Source: an uncultured Lachnospiraceae bacterium
GTDB lineage: Bacteria > Bacillota > Clostridia > Lachnospirales > Lachnospiraceae
Assembly: GCA_902778165.1 (NCBI GenBank)
Contig: CACYWQ010000001.1
Span: forward strand, 1 to 64,000
DNA length: 64,000 nt
Reading direction: 5' to 3'
Numbering within the stretch: position 1 is the stretch's first letter; the number at the start of each line of letters is the position of its first letter. Shown piece by piece: positions 16,332-25,398 of this stretch. Position numbers and translations under genes: made by a program. Under the pieces are notes generated by a model. That model was given only the letters and a program-made list of their open reading frames with translations. It made no database searches and was not told the origin of the DNA.

Positions 16332-17387
16332 TTAACCAATATATGGTTTTATAAACATACTGTTATGTTCCAACAGATCAATGGTAATATTATCTGTTAC
16401 CTCATTACCCTGTCGGTCGGTAATAAGTCTTAATATCGGTCTTTCCGGGAATCCTTTGTTCTGTCCGATGACTTCCGCTTTCTCACCGTTGCTCGTAACT
16501 ACTATACTTCCGGCCGGATAGACCGCCACAAATGTAAAGAGTTCATTGACTACATCTGCGCTGAAACTTAAACCCTTGTATATCTTAAGATATTCTATTA
16601 CTTCGTGTACCTTAAGTCTCTGATATCCTATTCCGCATAATACCTCATCAAAGAAATCACAGACTTCCACTATACACAATTCTGTTCTTTGATTAGTTGT
16701 ATGAAGCGGGTATCCCGAGCCGTCTATTCTTTCGTGATGTCCTAAGATTATATCTTTGCTGCATTGTGACAACCAGTCTTCATCCTTGATTGCCGAATAC
16801 CCGTATATCGGATGCTTCTTATATTCTGCAAGATTTTTCTCGCTAAATCCGTTGATATCACGATTCTCATATTCAACCGTCGTATATCTTAAGCCTAATT
16901 CATGTAACAGACAACCGATACCGATATCTCTTACAGCTTCTTTGTCTAGCTTTAATCTTAGTGCAACCAACATTGACAAAGAACATACACTTATTGAATG
17001 TTCGTATATATCGGCACTTCTTTCTTTTATCTCATAAACCTGTTCGACAACATTCTCATCTTCTAAGATATTACTTATGATATCTTCCGTTGTATGACTG
17101 AGAATTTCCATGTCTGAATTGTCGGTTTTATATGTATGCCTTGATATAACACTTTGAACCTGCTCTTTACACTTCTCTTTGACTTCTTCTTTAAGAATCA
17201 AAGCCTCGGCCTCAGTTATTCCTCCGCCCTCTATATAGACTTCGGTAATTCCAAGGTTCATCAGTTTGTCGACATATTCATTTTTTAATACGGTGCCTTT
17301 GGGCAATAATTCATTGTACTCTTCCGTTACAATTGCACGGGCCAGTACATCTTCCCCTTTGACATTGACCAATTTAATCAGCTTCAT
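16332..17387 (-). CDS. HD-GYP-like domain protein with altered HD motif
   Basis: 351 residues. Residues 1-60 form a small N-terminal domain often seen before HD-GYP (GEDVLARAIVTEEYNELLPKG). The HD-GYP core covers about 125-285. Its second half has HHERIDGSGYP, KKHPIYGYSAI and VCDFFDEVL. The first motif reads LLHELGLRY instead of HDxGK, so the metal-binding Asp is Glu and the Lys is missing. HD-GYP proteins usually hydrolyse c-di-GMP; activity here is doubtful. A short domain after 290 (GSIVVTSNGEKAEVIGQN) is common in the family. Confidence 0.82.
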   Translation of the reverse strand: MKLIKLVNVKGEDVLARAIVTEEYNELLPKGTVLKNEYVDKLMNLGITEVYIEGGGITEAEALILKEEVKEKCKEQVQSVISRHTYKTDNSDMEILSHTTEDIISNILEDENVVEQVYEIKERSADIYEHSISVCSLSMLVALRLKLDKEAVRDIGIGCLLHELGLRYTTVEYENRDINGFSEKNLAEYKKHPIYGYSAIKDEDWLSQCSKDIILGHHERIDGSGYPLHTTNQRTELCIVEVCDFFDEVLCGIGYQRLKVHEVIEYLKIYKGLSFSADVVNELFTFVAVYPAGSIVVTSNGEKAEVIGQNKGFPERPILRLITDRQGNEVTDNITIDLLEHNSMFIKPYIG

Positions 17388-17399
17388 ATTCTGTTATAC

Positions 17400-17909
17400 T
17401 CAGACACCCATTGCCTCTTCGAGTGCTTCTCTTTCTTCTTTGCCAAGCTCTATCTCACAACTTCCGGATTTGATGTCCTTAATATACATATAGCATCCTT
17501 CGGTACTGTGTACTGAATTGATAACAAAACCGTCATTGTCTTCATTTAAAAGAGCAAGAACGAAACTTAGATTTCCTCCCATCTGCTGATAAGCATCATA
17601 TCTGACAAGGCCTATTCTTTGAAGATCTTTCTGCTCTCTCTTATACAGAATTTTAATGTCTTTTCTGTTCTGAGTTATTCTTTCTTTAAGCTCTTTGTTA
17701 TCATTATACAGATCTATAATATCCTGTTCGAGGCTTGTAGCTTCCTTACCTCTCATGAAGATCTGATATTTCTTTCTAAGTTTTTCTTCTTTTACTATAA
17801 AAACTATTAATAGAATCAGTGCTATGAGCGTTAATGCTGTCAGTGCAATCAGGATAATACCTATATCTATTCCGCCCAGACCTATACTGTTTAATATATT
17901 ACTTGTCAT
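17400..17909 (-). CDS. DUF4446 family membrane protein
   Basis: 169 residues: an N-terminal TM helix (about 12-38, IGIILIALTALTLIALILLIVFIV), a charged coiled-coil region (40-90, NDNKELKERITQNRKDIKILYKREQ), then a compact domain (LVRYDAYQQMGGNLSFVLALLNEDNDGFV). This is the DUF4446 pattern regularly found next to parB in Clostridia. Its start lies inside the 3' end of parB (11-base overlap). Function unknown; a membrane partner for chromosome segregation is a guess from context. Confidence 0.82.
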   Translation of the reverse strand: MTSNILNSIGLGGIDIGIILIALTALTLIALILLIVFIVKEEKLRKKYQIFMRGKEATSLEQDIIDLYNDNKELKERITQNRKDIKILYKREQKDLQRIGLVRYDAYQQMGGNLSFVLALLNEDNDGFVINSVHSTEGCYMYIKDIKSGSCEIELGKEEREALEEAMGV

Positions 17910-18792
17910 TATTTAACTCCTTAAGCATATCGGTTATTCTCTCAAGATCATCATGGCTGTAGAATTCAATCTCCAGCTTACCTGATCCATCATCGTTTTT
18001 GGAAGTGATGCTGACCTTTGTTCCGAGTTTCTGCTTTAACTCTTCTTCAAGTTTCTCGTAAATAGCCTTAAGCGTTGCATTTACAGGTTTGACAGGCTTC
18101 TCCGGCTTGCTGAGATTTCTTATATATTTCTCAACATCTCTGACACTCATTTTTTCATTGTATATTTTGAGTGCTATTTCATACTGTTTCTCCGGATTAT
18201 CAACAGACAGTATTGCTCTTGCATGTCCCTCCGTTAACTCTTTATCGATAACCATTTGCTGTACGTTATCGGATAACTTAAGCAAACGAATTGAATTGGC
18301 GATAGTCGCTCTGTTTTTTGACACACGCTCTGCGACTTCATCCTGTTTGAGGTTGAATTCTGACATCAATCTCTTGTATGCCAAAGCTTCTTCTATAGGA
18401 TTAAGATCTTCTCTCTGAAGATTCTCGATAAGTGCAATCTCTACTATTTGCTGTTCTGTAAAGTCCCTTATTATAACAGGAACTTCCTTAAGTCCGGCAA
18501 GCTTACTTGCTCTCCATCTTCTCTCACCTGCAACTATTTCATAGAAGGTTCCTCTGTTAACTACAAGTATTGGCTGAATCAAACCATGCTGTTTAATTGA
18601 CTCGGATAATTCAATAAGTGAATCATCATCAAAATTCTTACGCGGCTGATTTCTGTTGGGTTCAATATCATTGATGTTAACAATAGTATCCGGCTTCTCT
18701 GCCTTTGCAGGATCCTGCTTAGACTCCTTAACATCAACCGAATTAGGTATAAGTGAATCCAGTCCTTTTCCCAATCCTCTCTTAACTGCCAT
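17899..18792 (-). CDS. parB: ParB/Spo0J chromosome partition protein
   Basis: 297 residues. The N-terminal ParB/CTPase domain has IEPNRNQPRKNFDD and the GERRWRASKLAG box; the central HTH (LKQDEVAERVSKNRATIANSIRLL) reads parS; the C-terminus gives dimerisation. ParB loads on parS as a CTP-dependent clamp and recruits SMC and ParA. Ten bases after parA, with parS sites at 19765 and 19824 close by. Confidence 0.95.
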   Translation of the reverse strand: MAVKRGLGKGLDSLIPNSVDVKESKQDPAKAEKPDTIVNINDIEPNRNQPRKNFDDDSLIELSESIKQHGLIQPILVVNRGTFYEIVAGERRWRASKLAGLKEVPVIIRDFTEQQIVEIALIENLQREDLNPIEEALAYKRLMSEFNLKQDEVAERVSKNRATIANSIRLLKLSDNVQQMVIDKELTEGHARAILSVDNPEKQYEIALKIYNEKMSVRDVEKYIRNLSKPEKPVKPVNATLKAIYEKLEEELKQKLGTKVSITSKNDDGSGKLEIEFYSHDDLERITDMLKELNNDK

Positions 18793-18802
18793 AGGTTACC
18801 TC

Positions 18803-19567
18803 CTATCTGTTATTATCTATTAATTCTTTTGCAAGGTTTCTGTATGCTTCCGATCCGGTTGCCTTGGGATCATATGACAATATGGGCATTCCGTAACTTG
18901 GTGCCTCTGCAAGTCTTGTATTTCTGGGTATTACTGTATCAAAGACATTGTATGCGAAATTATTCTTAACATTCTCAACTACCTGAGCAGACAGGTTAGT
19001 TCTTGAATCATACATTGTGAAGACAACACCTTCTATTGTTATCTTATTGTTCAGTCTCTCTTTAATAAGATTGATCGTATGAATCAACTGGCTGAGTCCT
19101 TCCAATGCATAATACTCACACTGAATCGGAACCAAAACCGTATCTGACGCCGTAAGTGCATTTACCGTAAGAGTACTTAATGATGGTGGACAATCTATCA
19201 GAATGAAATCATACTGATCTTTTATCCACTCAACAGCATTCTTTAATCTGAACTCCGCTTTCTCAAGACCAATGAGTTCTACTTCCGCTGCAGCAAAATT
19301 AACATTGGCAGGAATGATTGATACGTTGTCCAAAACGTTTTTCTGAATGCACTCTTGTATAGAGCATTCATCCAAGATTAATTCATATATTGTATTCTCT
19401 ACTTCGTTCTTCTCTATTCCGATTCCGCTTGATGTGTTGCCCTGGGGATCCATATCTATAACAAGAACTCTTTTTCCGCTCTCACCCAGAGCAGCGGCAA
19501 GGTTGATTGTTGTTGTCGTTTTTCCGACTCCACCCTTCTGATTTGCAACCGATATTATTTTACCCAT
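18803..19567 (-). CDS. parA: ParA/Soj chromosome partition ATPase
   Basis: 254-residue Walker ATPase. The deviant P-loop NQKGGVGKTTTTINLA is at residues 8-23, switch I is VIDMDPQGNTSSG and Walker B is FILIDCPPSL. It has the short Soj form without an N-terminal HTH. AGAAGGAGGCG before the ATG is a strong RBS. An extended -10 promoter lies at 19601-19609, overlapped downstream by a degenerate parS. In Bacillus, Soj also regulates DnaA. Confidence 0.95.
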   Translation of the reverse strand: MGKIISVANQKGGVGKTTTTINLAAALGESGKRVLVIDMDPQGNTSSGIGIEKNEVENTIYELILDECSIQECIQKNVLDNVSIIPANVNFAAAEVELIGLEKAEFRLKNAVEWIKDQYDFILIDCPPSLSTLTVNALTASDTVLVPIQCEYYALEGLSQLIHTINLIKERLNNKITIEGVVFTMYDSRTNLSAQVVENVKNNFAYNVFDTVIPRNTRLAEAPSYGMPILSYDPKATGSEAYRNLAKELIDNNR

Positions 19568-19579
19568 TACGCCTCCTTC

Positions 19580-19595
19580 TGTTTCACGTGTACGC
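19580..19595. other. Degenerate parS site in parA 5' leader
   Basis: TGTTTCACGTGTACGC: the first 11 bases match parS (TGTTTCACGTGAAACA) and the end differs. It lies over the predicted parA transcription start, so ParB binding here could regulate the operon. Confidence 0.55.
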
Positions 19596-19600
19596 CCACT

Positions 19601-19609
19601 ATTATATCA
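19601..19609 (-). promoter_or_regulatory. Extended -10 promoter of parA operon
   Basis: On the minus strand TG-A-TATAAT, with only a weak -35 (GTGTAA, 17-bp spacer). Transcription would start near 19594, inside the degenerate parS at 19580-19595, about 27 bases before the parA ATG. Confidence 0.6.
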
Positions 19610-19726
19610 CAGATTATTTCATCTTACACGAAATACTTCTTATTTATTATGTCGCAATTTGCCGTATATATCAGCATTTCTGAGTCATTCTATATATAGT
19701 ACCTTGGATGGTTTAGATCCTTAATA

Positions 19727-19742
19727 TGTTTCACGATAATAT
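19727..19742. other. parS half-site
   Basis: TGTTTCACG matches the left half of parS; the right half is not conserved. Weak on its own, but it is 38 bases from a perfect site. Confidence 0.3.
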
Positions 19743-19764
19743 ATATCAATATTTAGTCAATCTA

Positions 19765-19780
19765 TGTTTCACGTGAAACA
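19765..19780. other. parS: parS, perfect
   Basis: TGTTTCACGTGAAACA, an exact 16-bp match to the bacterial parS consensus, between the parA operon and the response-regulator gene. Confidence 0.95.
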
Positions 19781-19805
19781 ATATATGGTGGTGCAAAATT
19801 TTATG

Positions 19806-19847
19806 TAAAACAAAAGTGGCTCATGTTTCACGTGAAACACGAACCAC
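19806..19847 (-). terminator. Intrinsic terminator built on parS
   Basis: GTGG and CCAC arms (19816-19819, 19844-19847) extend the parS palindrome into a 32-base imperfect hairpin with two mismatches. On the minus strand it is followed by TTTTGTTTTA (19815-19806). It lies just after the response-regulator stop. Confidence 0.75.
19824..19839. other. parS: parS, perfect, inside a terminator stem
   Basis: Second exact TGTTTCACGTGAAACA. It forms the central 16 bases of the hairpin at 19816-19847. Confidence 0.95.
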
Positions 19848-19873
19848 AATATCTTGTATTCTGATAAATAATC

Positions 19874-20515
19874 TTATTTAATAGAGATCAAATCATTCTT
19901 AATTGCGAAAACAGCTGCTTGAGTTCTATCCGAAACACCAATCTTCTTAAAAATATTAAAAATATGGTTTTTTACTGTTCTCTCGCTAATATTTAACTTG
20001 CTGGCAATATTCTTATTAAACTCACCCATCGCAACAAGCTTAAGAACATCCATCTCTCTCTTGGTAAGAGATCTGATCTTATCAAGATCACTGTCCTTAT
20101 GAATAAGGTAATTATTTAACTCAGCAATAAGATTGGGCTGAATATAATTCTCACCTCTGTCTATTGAATAAATAGCTGTCTTAAGTTCCTCAGAACCGGC
20201 ATCTTTAAGAATATATCCTTCACAACCAATATCTGTTGCCTTAACAAGATATTCAACCTCGTTATGAACTGTAAGCATCAGAACCTTGGTGCTAAATTTG
20301 CGATTACGAATCTCACCCAAAGTTGTTATTCCGTCCATAACCGGCATATTAATATCCAACAAAACAATATCAACCGAATTATCTTTAAGATAGCTTAAAC
20401 ACTCTTTACCATTCTCACACTCATGAACCACCTTGATGTCGTCATTAAATTCAAGCAACTGCTTGATCCCCTCTCTGATCAACTTATGGTCGTCAACCAA
20501 CATTACTTCAATCAT
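19874..20515 (-). CDS. NarL/LuxR-family response regulator
   Basis: 213 residues from ATG 20515, preferred because AAAGGG lies 6 bases before it; an ATG at 20530 has no RBS. The receiver domain has MLVDDHK at the start and phospho-acceptor Asp54 in VLLDINMP, with VLMLTVHNE and a Lys in YILKDAGS. The LuxR HTH follows (LTKREMDVLKLVAMGEFNKNIASKLNISERTVKNH). The sensor kinase lies just upstream (95-base gap). Target genes cannot be read from this window. Confidence 0.92.
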   Translation of the reverse strand: MIEVMLVDDHKLIREGIKQLLEFNDDIKVVHECENGKECLSYLKDNSVDIVLLDINMPVMDGITTLGEIRNRKFSTKVLMLTVHNEVEYLVKATDIGCEGYILKDAGSEELKTAIYSIDRGENYIQPNLIAELNNYLIHKDSDLDKIRSLTKREMDVLKLVAMGEFNKNIASKLNISERTVKNHIFNIFKKIGVSDRTQAAVFAIKNDLISIK

Positions 20516-20610
20516 GCTCAACCCTTTCATAATATCTAAACAGATATCCCGATACTTTTTTGCTACTATTCATCAGTATAACATATAAAAATGTTAATAG
20601 ACAATGGGTA

Positions 20611-21261
20611 TTACGAGACCGGGATTTCAAAAGAGACAACTGTTCCTCCACCCGGAGAAGAAACAACACTCATTTGACCATCCAGAGTCTGCACTCTGTC
20701 ATTTAATATCGAATAGCCAAAATGATTGGAATCGACACCCGGAATATTATTTATATCCATTCCGACACCATCATCTTCGATAATAATGCTCAGTTTCTCT
20801 TCCTGAACAACCTTAATACTAACAGTCTTGGCTTTGGAATGCTTCTCACAATTCTTGACACATTCCTGAATTATTCTATATACAATAAGTTTATCAAATT
20901 CATCTTCTATATTGATTTCACCTATTTGCAGTTTATACTCAATATCGGACATCCTGTTAACATTAGCAATTTCTCTCTCAATAGCTTCTTTTAATCCGAT
21001 ATCATCAAATGTCATAGGTCTCAGATCAAAAATAGTAGCTCGAATTTCATCAATAACTTCTCTAAGTTCCTTATTTACTTCTGCAAGTTCAAGCTTGGCT
21101 CTCACAGTATCCTTGTCTATATATAAAGAAGCCAGTTCAATCTGATGTGTCAGATGTGCGAGAGTCTGTAAAGAAGTGTCGTGCAAATCATTGGCAATTC
21201 TTTGTCTGTCAATCTCCTGAATCTTAACAATATTCTTAAATTCTTCTTTGTTTAATTTCAC
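20611..21261 (-). CDS. Soluble HisKA_3 (DegS/NarX-type) sensor histidine kinase
   Basis: 216 residues beginning with GTG 21261 (AGAGGA upstream). It consists only of a dimerisation domain with phospho-acceptor His27 in RIANDLHDTSLQ and an HATPase_c domain (N box ECVKNCEKHSK; G boxes DDGVGMDI and SPGGGTVVSFEIP). No membrane segment or PAS/GAF sensor domain is present, and the ATG-proximal part is too short to hold one. It should phosphorylate the neighbouring NarL-type regulator; the input signal must come through a partner or a direct cytoplasmic cue. Confidence 0.88.
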   Translation of the reverse strand: MKLNKEEFKNIVKIQEIDRQRIANDLHDTSLQTLAHLTHQIELASLYIDKDTVRAKLELAEVNKELREVIDEIRATIFDLRPMTFDDIGLKEAIEREIANVNRMSDIEYKLQIGEINIEDEFDKLIVYRIIQECVKNCEKHSKAKTVSIKVVQEEKLSIIIEDDGVGMDINNIPGVDSNHFGYSILNDRVQTLDGQMSVVSSPGGGTVVSFEIPVS

Positions 21262-21282
21262 CTTGTCCTCTTTCTATGAATC

Positions 21283-21298
21283 TGTTTCACGTGACACA
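21283..21298. other. parS: Near-parS site before the kinase gene
   Basis: TGTTTCACGTGACACA differs from parS at one base. It lies 22 bases before the histidine-kinase start, between it and rsmG. Confidence 0.75.
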
Positions 21299-21314
21299 AT
21301 ATTTAAAAAATTGA

Positions 21315-21989
21315 TTACTTAATTGGTTTCTTTCCGGGAATACCGGCACGTCTAGGGTAATTCTTTGGAGTAGAATTAATCTTATTTAATTTAATAAGAA
21401 CTCTAAGGTTATCATCATCAGATAGATTAAATTCTTTGACATCCGAAAGAGACGCTCCAAGAATAGATATTGCTTTACCGGCTTCTATAATCTCCTCTTT
21501 TGCTTTCTCTGATTTATACGAAACAAAACAACCACCGACTTTAACAAAAGGAACACAGAGTTCTGTTAAAACAGGAAGAGAAGCAACTGCTCTAGAAACA
21601 CAGAGATCAAACCTCTCTCTGTAAGAATTATCCTGGGCAATATCTTCCGCACGTCCATGAATTGCATAGACATTATTAAGTTCCAATTCATCTATAACTG
21701 TATTAAGAAATTTGACTCTCTTATCCAAAGAATCAAGAAGAGTCAGATTAATATGCGGATACATAATCTTTAAAGGAATACCGGGGAAACCTGCCCCTGT
21801 TCCAACATCAATCACTGAATCAACTTTGTTCATATCAATAATGTTACTGATACTGACACTGTCTTTAAAGTGTTTAAGCCAAACAGCATCCTTGTCCGTA
21901 ATAGCTGTCAAATTGATGCGCTCATTCCAATCAATAAGCAGATCATAATATCTGTTAAATAGTTCTTTCTGTGTTTCGTTTGTATTCAT
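21315..21989 (-). CDS. rsmG: 16S rRNA (guanine527-N7)-methyltransferase
   Basis: 224 residues from ATG 21989, 4 bases after the mnmG stop; a longer frame to 22079 runs inside mnmG and is not supported. SAM-binding motif DVGTGAGFPGIPLKI is at about 75-88; VSRAVASLPVLTELC follows. The enzyme methylates G527 of 16S rRNA. The mnmE-mnmG-rsmG order is usual near Firmicutes origins. Confidence 0.94.
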   Translation of the reverse strand: MNTNETQKELFNRYYDLLIDWNERINLTAITDKDAVWLKHFKDSVSISNIIDMNKVDSVIDVGTGAGFPGIPLKIMYPHINLTLLDSLDKRVKFLNTVIDELELNNVYAIHGRAEDIAQDNSYRERFDLCVSRAVASLPVLTELCVPFVKVGGCFVSYKSEKAKEEIIEAGKAISILGASLSDVKEFNLSDDDNLRVLIKLNKINSTPKNYPRRAGIPGKKPIK

Positions 21990-21993
21990 AATC

Positions 21994-23934
21994 TTATTTA
22001 TGATGCTGCTGAAGATATACCAACAACACTGAAATATCTGCAGGAGACACACCGAGTATTCGAGAAGCCTGACCAACATTGGCCGGTTTCAAAGCCTTCA
22101 ATTTCTGTCTGGCTTCCAGCCTTAAGCTTTGTATATCATCATAATCTGTTTCACGTGGAATACTTCTACTCTCCATCTTCTTAAATTGTTCGACCTGTTT
22201 AATCTGTCTGCTGATATATCCCTCATATTTGATCTCAATTTCAACCTGCTCAGCTACATCTGCAGGTATATCAGGTCTGTCAGAATCAATTTCTGCAAGA
22301 GAAATATAATCAATCTCCGGCCTGCATAATACTTCTGCAATTGTTGCACCGGATTTAAGAGGAGTGCTACCTTTGGAGATCAAATAGTCGGTAACCTTCT
22401 TGCTTGTACCGATATATGTGTTATGCAATCTCTCAATTTCAGATGCAATCAGACTCTTCTTATCAAGAAGTTTATTATAATCTTCATCAGAAACAAGACC
22501 TATATCATGACCAATCTCTCGTAATCTTATATCAGCATTGTCCTGACGAAGTAATAATCTGTACTCTGCTCTTGCAGTCATCATTCTATATGGTTCTGTA
22601 GATTCCTTCGTAACAAGATCATCAATCAAGACACCGATATAACCCTGAGATCTGTCAAGAATAACGGGATCTTTATCCTGAACGGATCTTGCTGCATTGA
22701 TTCCGGCCATAAGTCCCTGTGCTGCTGCTTCCTCATAACCGCTGCTTCCATTGAATTGACCTGCCGCATACAGACCGGACACGTCTTTGAATTCCAATGA
22801 TGCATACAATGCATTTGCATCAATACAATCATACTCTATGGCGTATGCATTCTTAACTATTCTGCAGTTCTCCATTCCCGGAACGGTTCGATACATCGCA
22901 AGCTGAACATCTTCGGGTAGAGAAGAGGACATACCTCCCACATACATCTCATTGGTATATAATCCTTCCGGCTCAATAAATACCTGATGTCTGTCTTTAT
23001 CTGCAAACTTAACGACTTTATCCTCAATACTGGGACAATATCTTGGACCTGTTCCTTCTATTACGCCGGCATAAATCGGACTTCTGTCCAAATTGTTCCT
23101 GATAATCTCATGTGTAGCTTCATTGGTATAAGTCAGATAACATGATACCTGTTCCTTCTGAATTGAATCAGGATCTGTAGAATAAGAGAAAGGAACAATT
23201 CTCTTATCACCTTTCTGTTCAGTCATCTTGGAATAATCAAGACTCTTTCCATCCATCCTGGCAGGTGTACCTGTCTTAAATCTTCTTAACTGGATATTTA
23301 ACCTGTTGAGTGATTTTGATAAATACGTCGCTGCCTGAAGACCGTTAGGTCCAGTGTAAGTTATTGCTTCACCACACAGACATCTTGCATTCAGATATGT
23401 ACCTGTTGCAAGCACAATAGCTTTACACTCATATATAGCACCGGTATAAATCTTGACCGCACCAACTCTTAAATGATCATCAGTTATCTCATATGGTTCA
23501 ACTTCATTTTTATCATTAAGATGCTTCAGATCCTCAACCGTAAGAATATCTGTAACTTCACCCTGTTTGATAATAAGGTTCTCCTGATTCTCAAGTGTAA
23601 GCCTCATCTGCTTAGAATACTCTGATTTATCAGCCTGAGCTCTTAATGAATGAACCGCCGGACCCTTAGATACATTCAACATCTTGGACTGAATAAAGGT
23701 CTTATCAATATTCTTACCCATCTCTCCGCCAAGAGCATCAAGTTCTCTGACAAGATGACCTTTGGATGTACCACCGACATTAGGATTACAGGGCATAAGA
23801 GCAATACTGTCCACACTCACCGTAAATATTACCGTCTTAAGTCCAAGGCGAGCTGAAGCCAAAGCCGCTTCACATCCTGCGTGGCCTGCACCGATTACAC
23901 ATATATCAACTTTTTCTCTGATACGACTGTTCAT
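21994..23934 (-). CDS. mnmG: tRNA uridine-5-carboxymethylaminomethyl modification enzyme
   Basis: 646 residues. FAD-binding [17 protein letters not shown] is at about 15-31, with the family motifs [15 protein letters not shown], the catalytic-Cys segment RPEIDY-containing C-terminus and [21 protein letters not shown]. With MnmE it builds the cmnm5 group on U34 of several tRNAs. Starts 5 bases after mnmE. A degenerate parS lies within the coding sequence. Confidence 0.95.
   Translation of the reverse strand: MNSRIREKVDICVIGAGHAGCEAALASARLGLKTVIFTVSVDSIALMPCNPNVGGTSKGHLVRELDALGGEMGKNIDKTFIQSKMLNVSKGPAVHSLRAQADKSEYSKQMRLTLENQENLIIKQGEVTDILTVEDLKHLNDKNEVEPYEITDDHLRVGAVKIYTGAIYECKAIVLATGTYLNARCLCGEAITYTGPNGLQAATYLSKSLNRLNIQLRRFKTGTPARMDGKSLDYSKMTEQKGDKRIVPFSYSTDPDSIQKEQVSCYLTYTNEATHEIIRNNLDRSPIYAGVIEGTGPRYCPSIEDKVVKFADKDRHQVFIEPEGLYTNEMYVGGMSSSLPEDVQLAMYRTVPGMENCRIVKNAYAIEYDCIDANALYASLEFKDVSGLYAAGQFNGSSGYEEAAAQGLMAGINAARSVQDKDPVILDRSQGYIGVLIDDLVTKESTEPYRMMTARAEYRLLLRQDNADIRLREIGHDIGLVSDEDYNKLLDKKSLIASEIERLHNTYIGTSKKVTDYLISKGSTPLKSGATIAEVLCRPEIDYISLAEIDSDRPDIPADVAEQVEIEIKYEGYISRQIKQVEQFKKMESRSIPRETDYDDIQSLRLEARQKLKALKPANVGQASRILGVSPADISVLLVYLQQHHK
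22147..22162. other. parS: Degenerate parS inside mnmG
   Basis: TGTTTCACGTGGAATA differs from parS at two bases. Origin-proximal genes in Firmicutes often carry intragenic parS copies. Confidence 0.5.
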
Positions 23935-23939
23935 TATAA

Positions 23940-25340
23940 TTATTTACCTAAGCAGAATCTTGAAAAAACAGCGTCAACTAAATCTTCATCAACACTTTCA
24001 CCAATTACATAACCAAGCGATGTATAAGCATCCATCAAATCTATTGTAAGCATATCTTCCGGAACAGTATTCTCTATTCCGGATTTCACGTTTAACAAAC
24101 TGTCCATTGCTTTGGAAATTGCTTCTTTATGTCTGATATTAGTTAACATAACCTCATTCGATTCTCTAATCGAACCAAGGTTATACATATTCTTAATTGA
24201 ATCCGTTATAGGTTTAATATTCGGACTTTCCTTAAGAGAAACAGGAAGAATAACATAATCGCTTTCAGGTATTCCACTGTCTTTAAGTAGTTTACATAAT
24301 GTATCTATTCCCACGGCTTCTTTCAAATCCGTCTTATTATAGATAACCAATATCTTCTTACCCGAAGCGATTCCTATTATTTCTTTATCACTATCATCTA
24401 AAGGAATGGATGAATCCACAACATACAGAATCAGATCCGCATCTGTCGCAAGTTCCTTACTCTTATTTACACCAAGGCTCTCAACATAATCTTCGGTTTC
24501 TCTTATTCCGGCTGTGTCAATTAATTTAAGAGTTAGTTCCCCGAGATTTAATCCTTCCTCCAATGAATCTCTTGTTGTTCCGGCAATGTCTGTTACAATT
24601 GCACGGTCAATTCCCAACATTTTGTTCATAAGAGATGACTTACCCGCATTTGGCTTACCAAGAATTACCGTATTTAAGCCATTTCTGACGATTCTGCCTC
24701 TTTCGAAGCTCTGTATTAAGATTTCGAGCCTGTGAAACATGTCATCTACTCTTTTATCAAGTCCATATTCGAATACATCGTAGATAATATGTTCGGGGTC
24801 ATCGTTGGCAGCTTCTATGTGTGAAACATCATTTAAGATACTCTCTCTTATAGAAGTTATCTCTTTTGATACATCACCTCTTAATTGAAGAATACCGTTT
24901 TTTGCAGCCGTATCATTTTCTGCTTTGATGATATCCATAACAGCTTCTGCCTGAGACAGATCCATCTTACCATTAAGGAAAGCACGTCTTGAGAATTCTC
25001 CCGGTTCAGCCATGACCGCCCCTGCACTAAGAATTATCTCCAATACTTTCTTGGTAATAACAATTCCGCCATGAGTATTGACTTCAACTACATCTTCACC
25101 TGTGTAACTGTGAGGTGCTTTCATCACAGAGACTAATACTTCATCAATTATGTTTTCTTCATTATCAATAATAAGTCCATAATGAAGAGTGTGCGAATCT
25201 ACATCGGATAACTTCTTACCCGACTTAGATTCAAACACTCTGTCAACTATACTTATTGAATTCTCTCCACTGACCCTGATAATCGCAATTCCTGAATTTG
25301 ACAGGGCAGTAGCAATTGCCGCAATAGTTTGTTCTGCCAT
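23940..25340 (-). CDS. mnmE: tRNA modification GTPase MnmE
   Basis: 466 residues. The N-terminal folate-binding domain ([20 protein letters not shown]) is followed by a helical domain with an inserted G domain: [12 protein letters not shown] (G1), DIAGTTRDS (G2/G3 region), [10 protein letters not shown] (G3) and YNKTDL (G4). It ends with the typical FSRFCLGK, whose Cys is conserved. Partner of MnmG. A stem-loop separates it from jag. Confidence 0.95.
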   Translation of the reverse strand: MAEQTIAAIATALSNSGIAIIRVSGENSISIVDRVFESKSGKKLSDVDSHTLHYGLIIDNEENIIDEVLVSVMKAPHSYTGEDVVEVNTHGGIVITKKVLEIILSAGAVMAEPGEFSRRAFLNGKMDLSQAEAVMDIIKAENDTAAKNGILQLRGDVSKEITSIRESILNDVSHIEAANDDPEHIIYDVFEYGLDKRVDDMFHRLEILIQSFERGRIVRNGLNTVILGKPNAGKSSLMNKMLGIDRAIVTDIAGTTRDSLEEGLNLGELTLKLIDTAGIRETEDYVESLGVNKSKELATDADLILYVVDSSIPLDDSDKEIIGIASGKKILVIYNKTDLKEAVGIDTLCKLLKDSGIPESDYVILPVSLKESPNIKPITDSIKNMYNLGSIRESNEVMLTNIRHKEAISKAMDSLLNVKSGIENTVPEDMLTIDLMDAYTSLGYVIGESVDEDLVDAVFSRFCLGK

Positions 25341-25352
25341 AGAAAATAAATG

Positions 25353-25386
25353 AAGGCTACAGAGTATAGAAATACCCTGTAGCCTT
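25353..25386 (-). terminator. Stem-loop between jag and mnmE
   Basis: AAGGCTACAG / CTGTAGCCTT with further inner pairing. On the minus strand the tail is CATTTATTTTC, only partly T-rich, so it may be a leaky terminator or attenuator. Confidence 0.6.
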
Positions 25387-25398
25387 TACAGTACATAA

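Noticed and set aside
24725-24832. Two further parS copies in mnmE (GTGAAACA at about 24733 and 24821)
   Set aside because: Only the right half-site is present, which is expected by chance in an AT-rich coding region.
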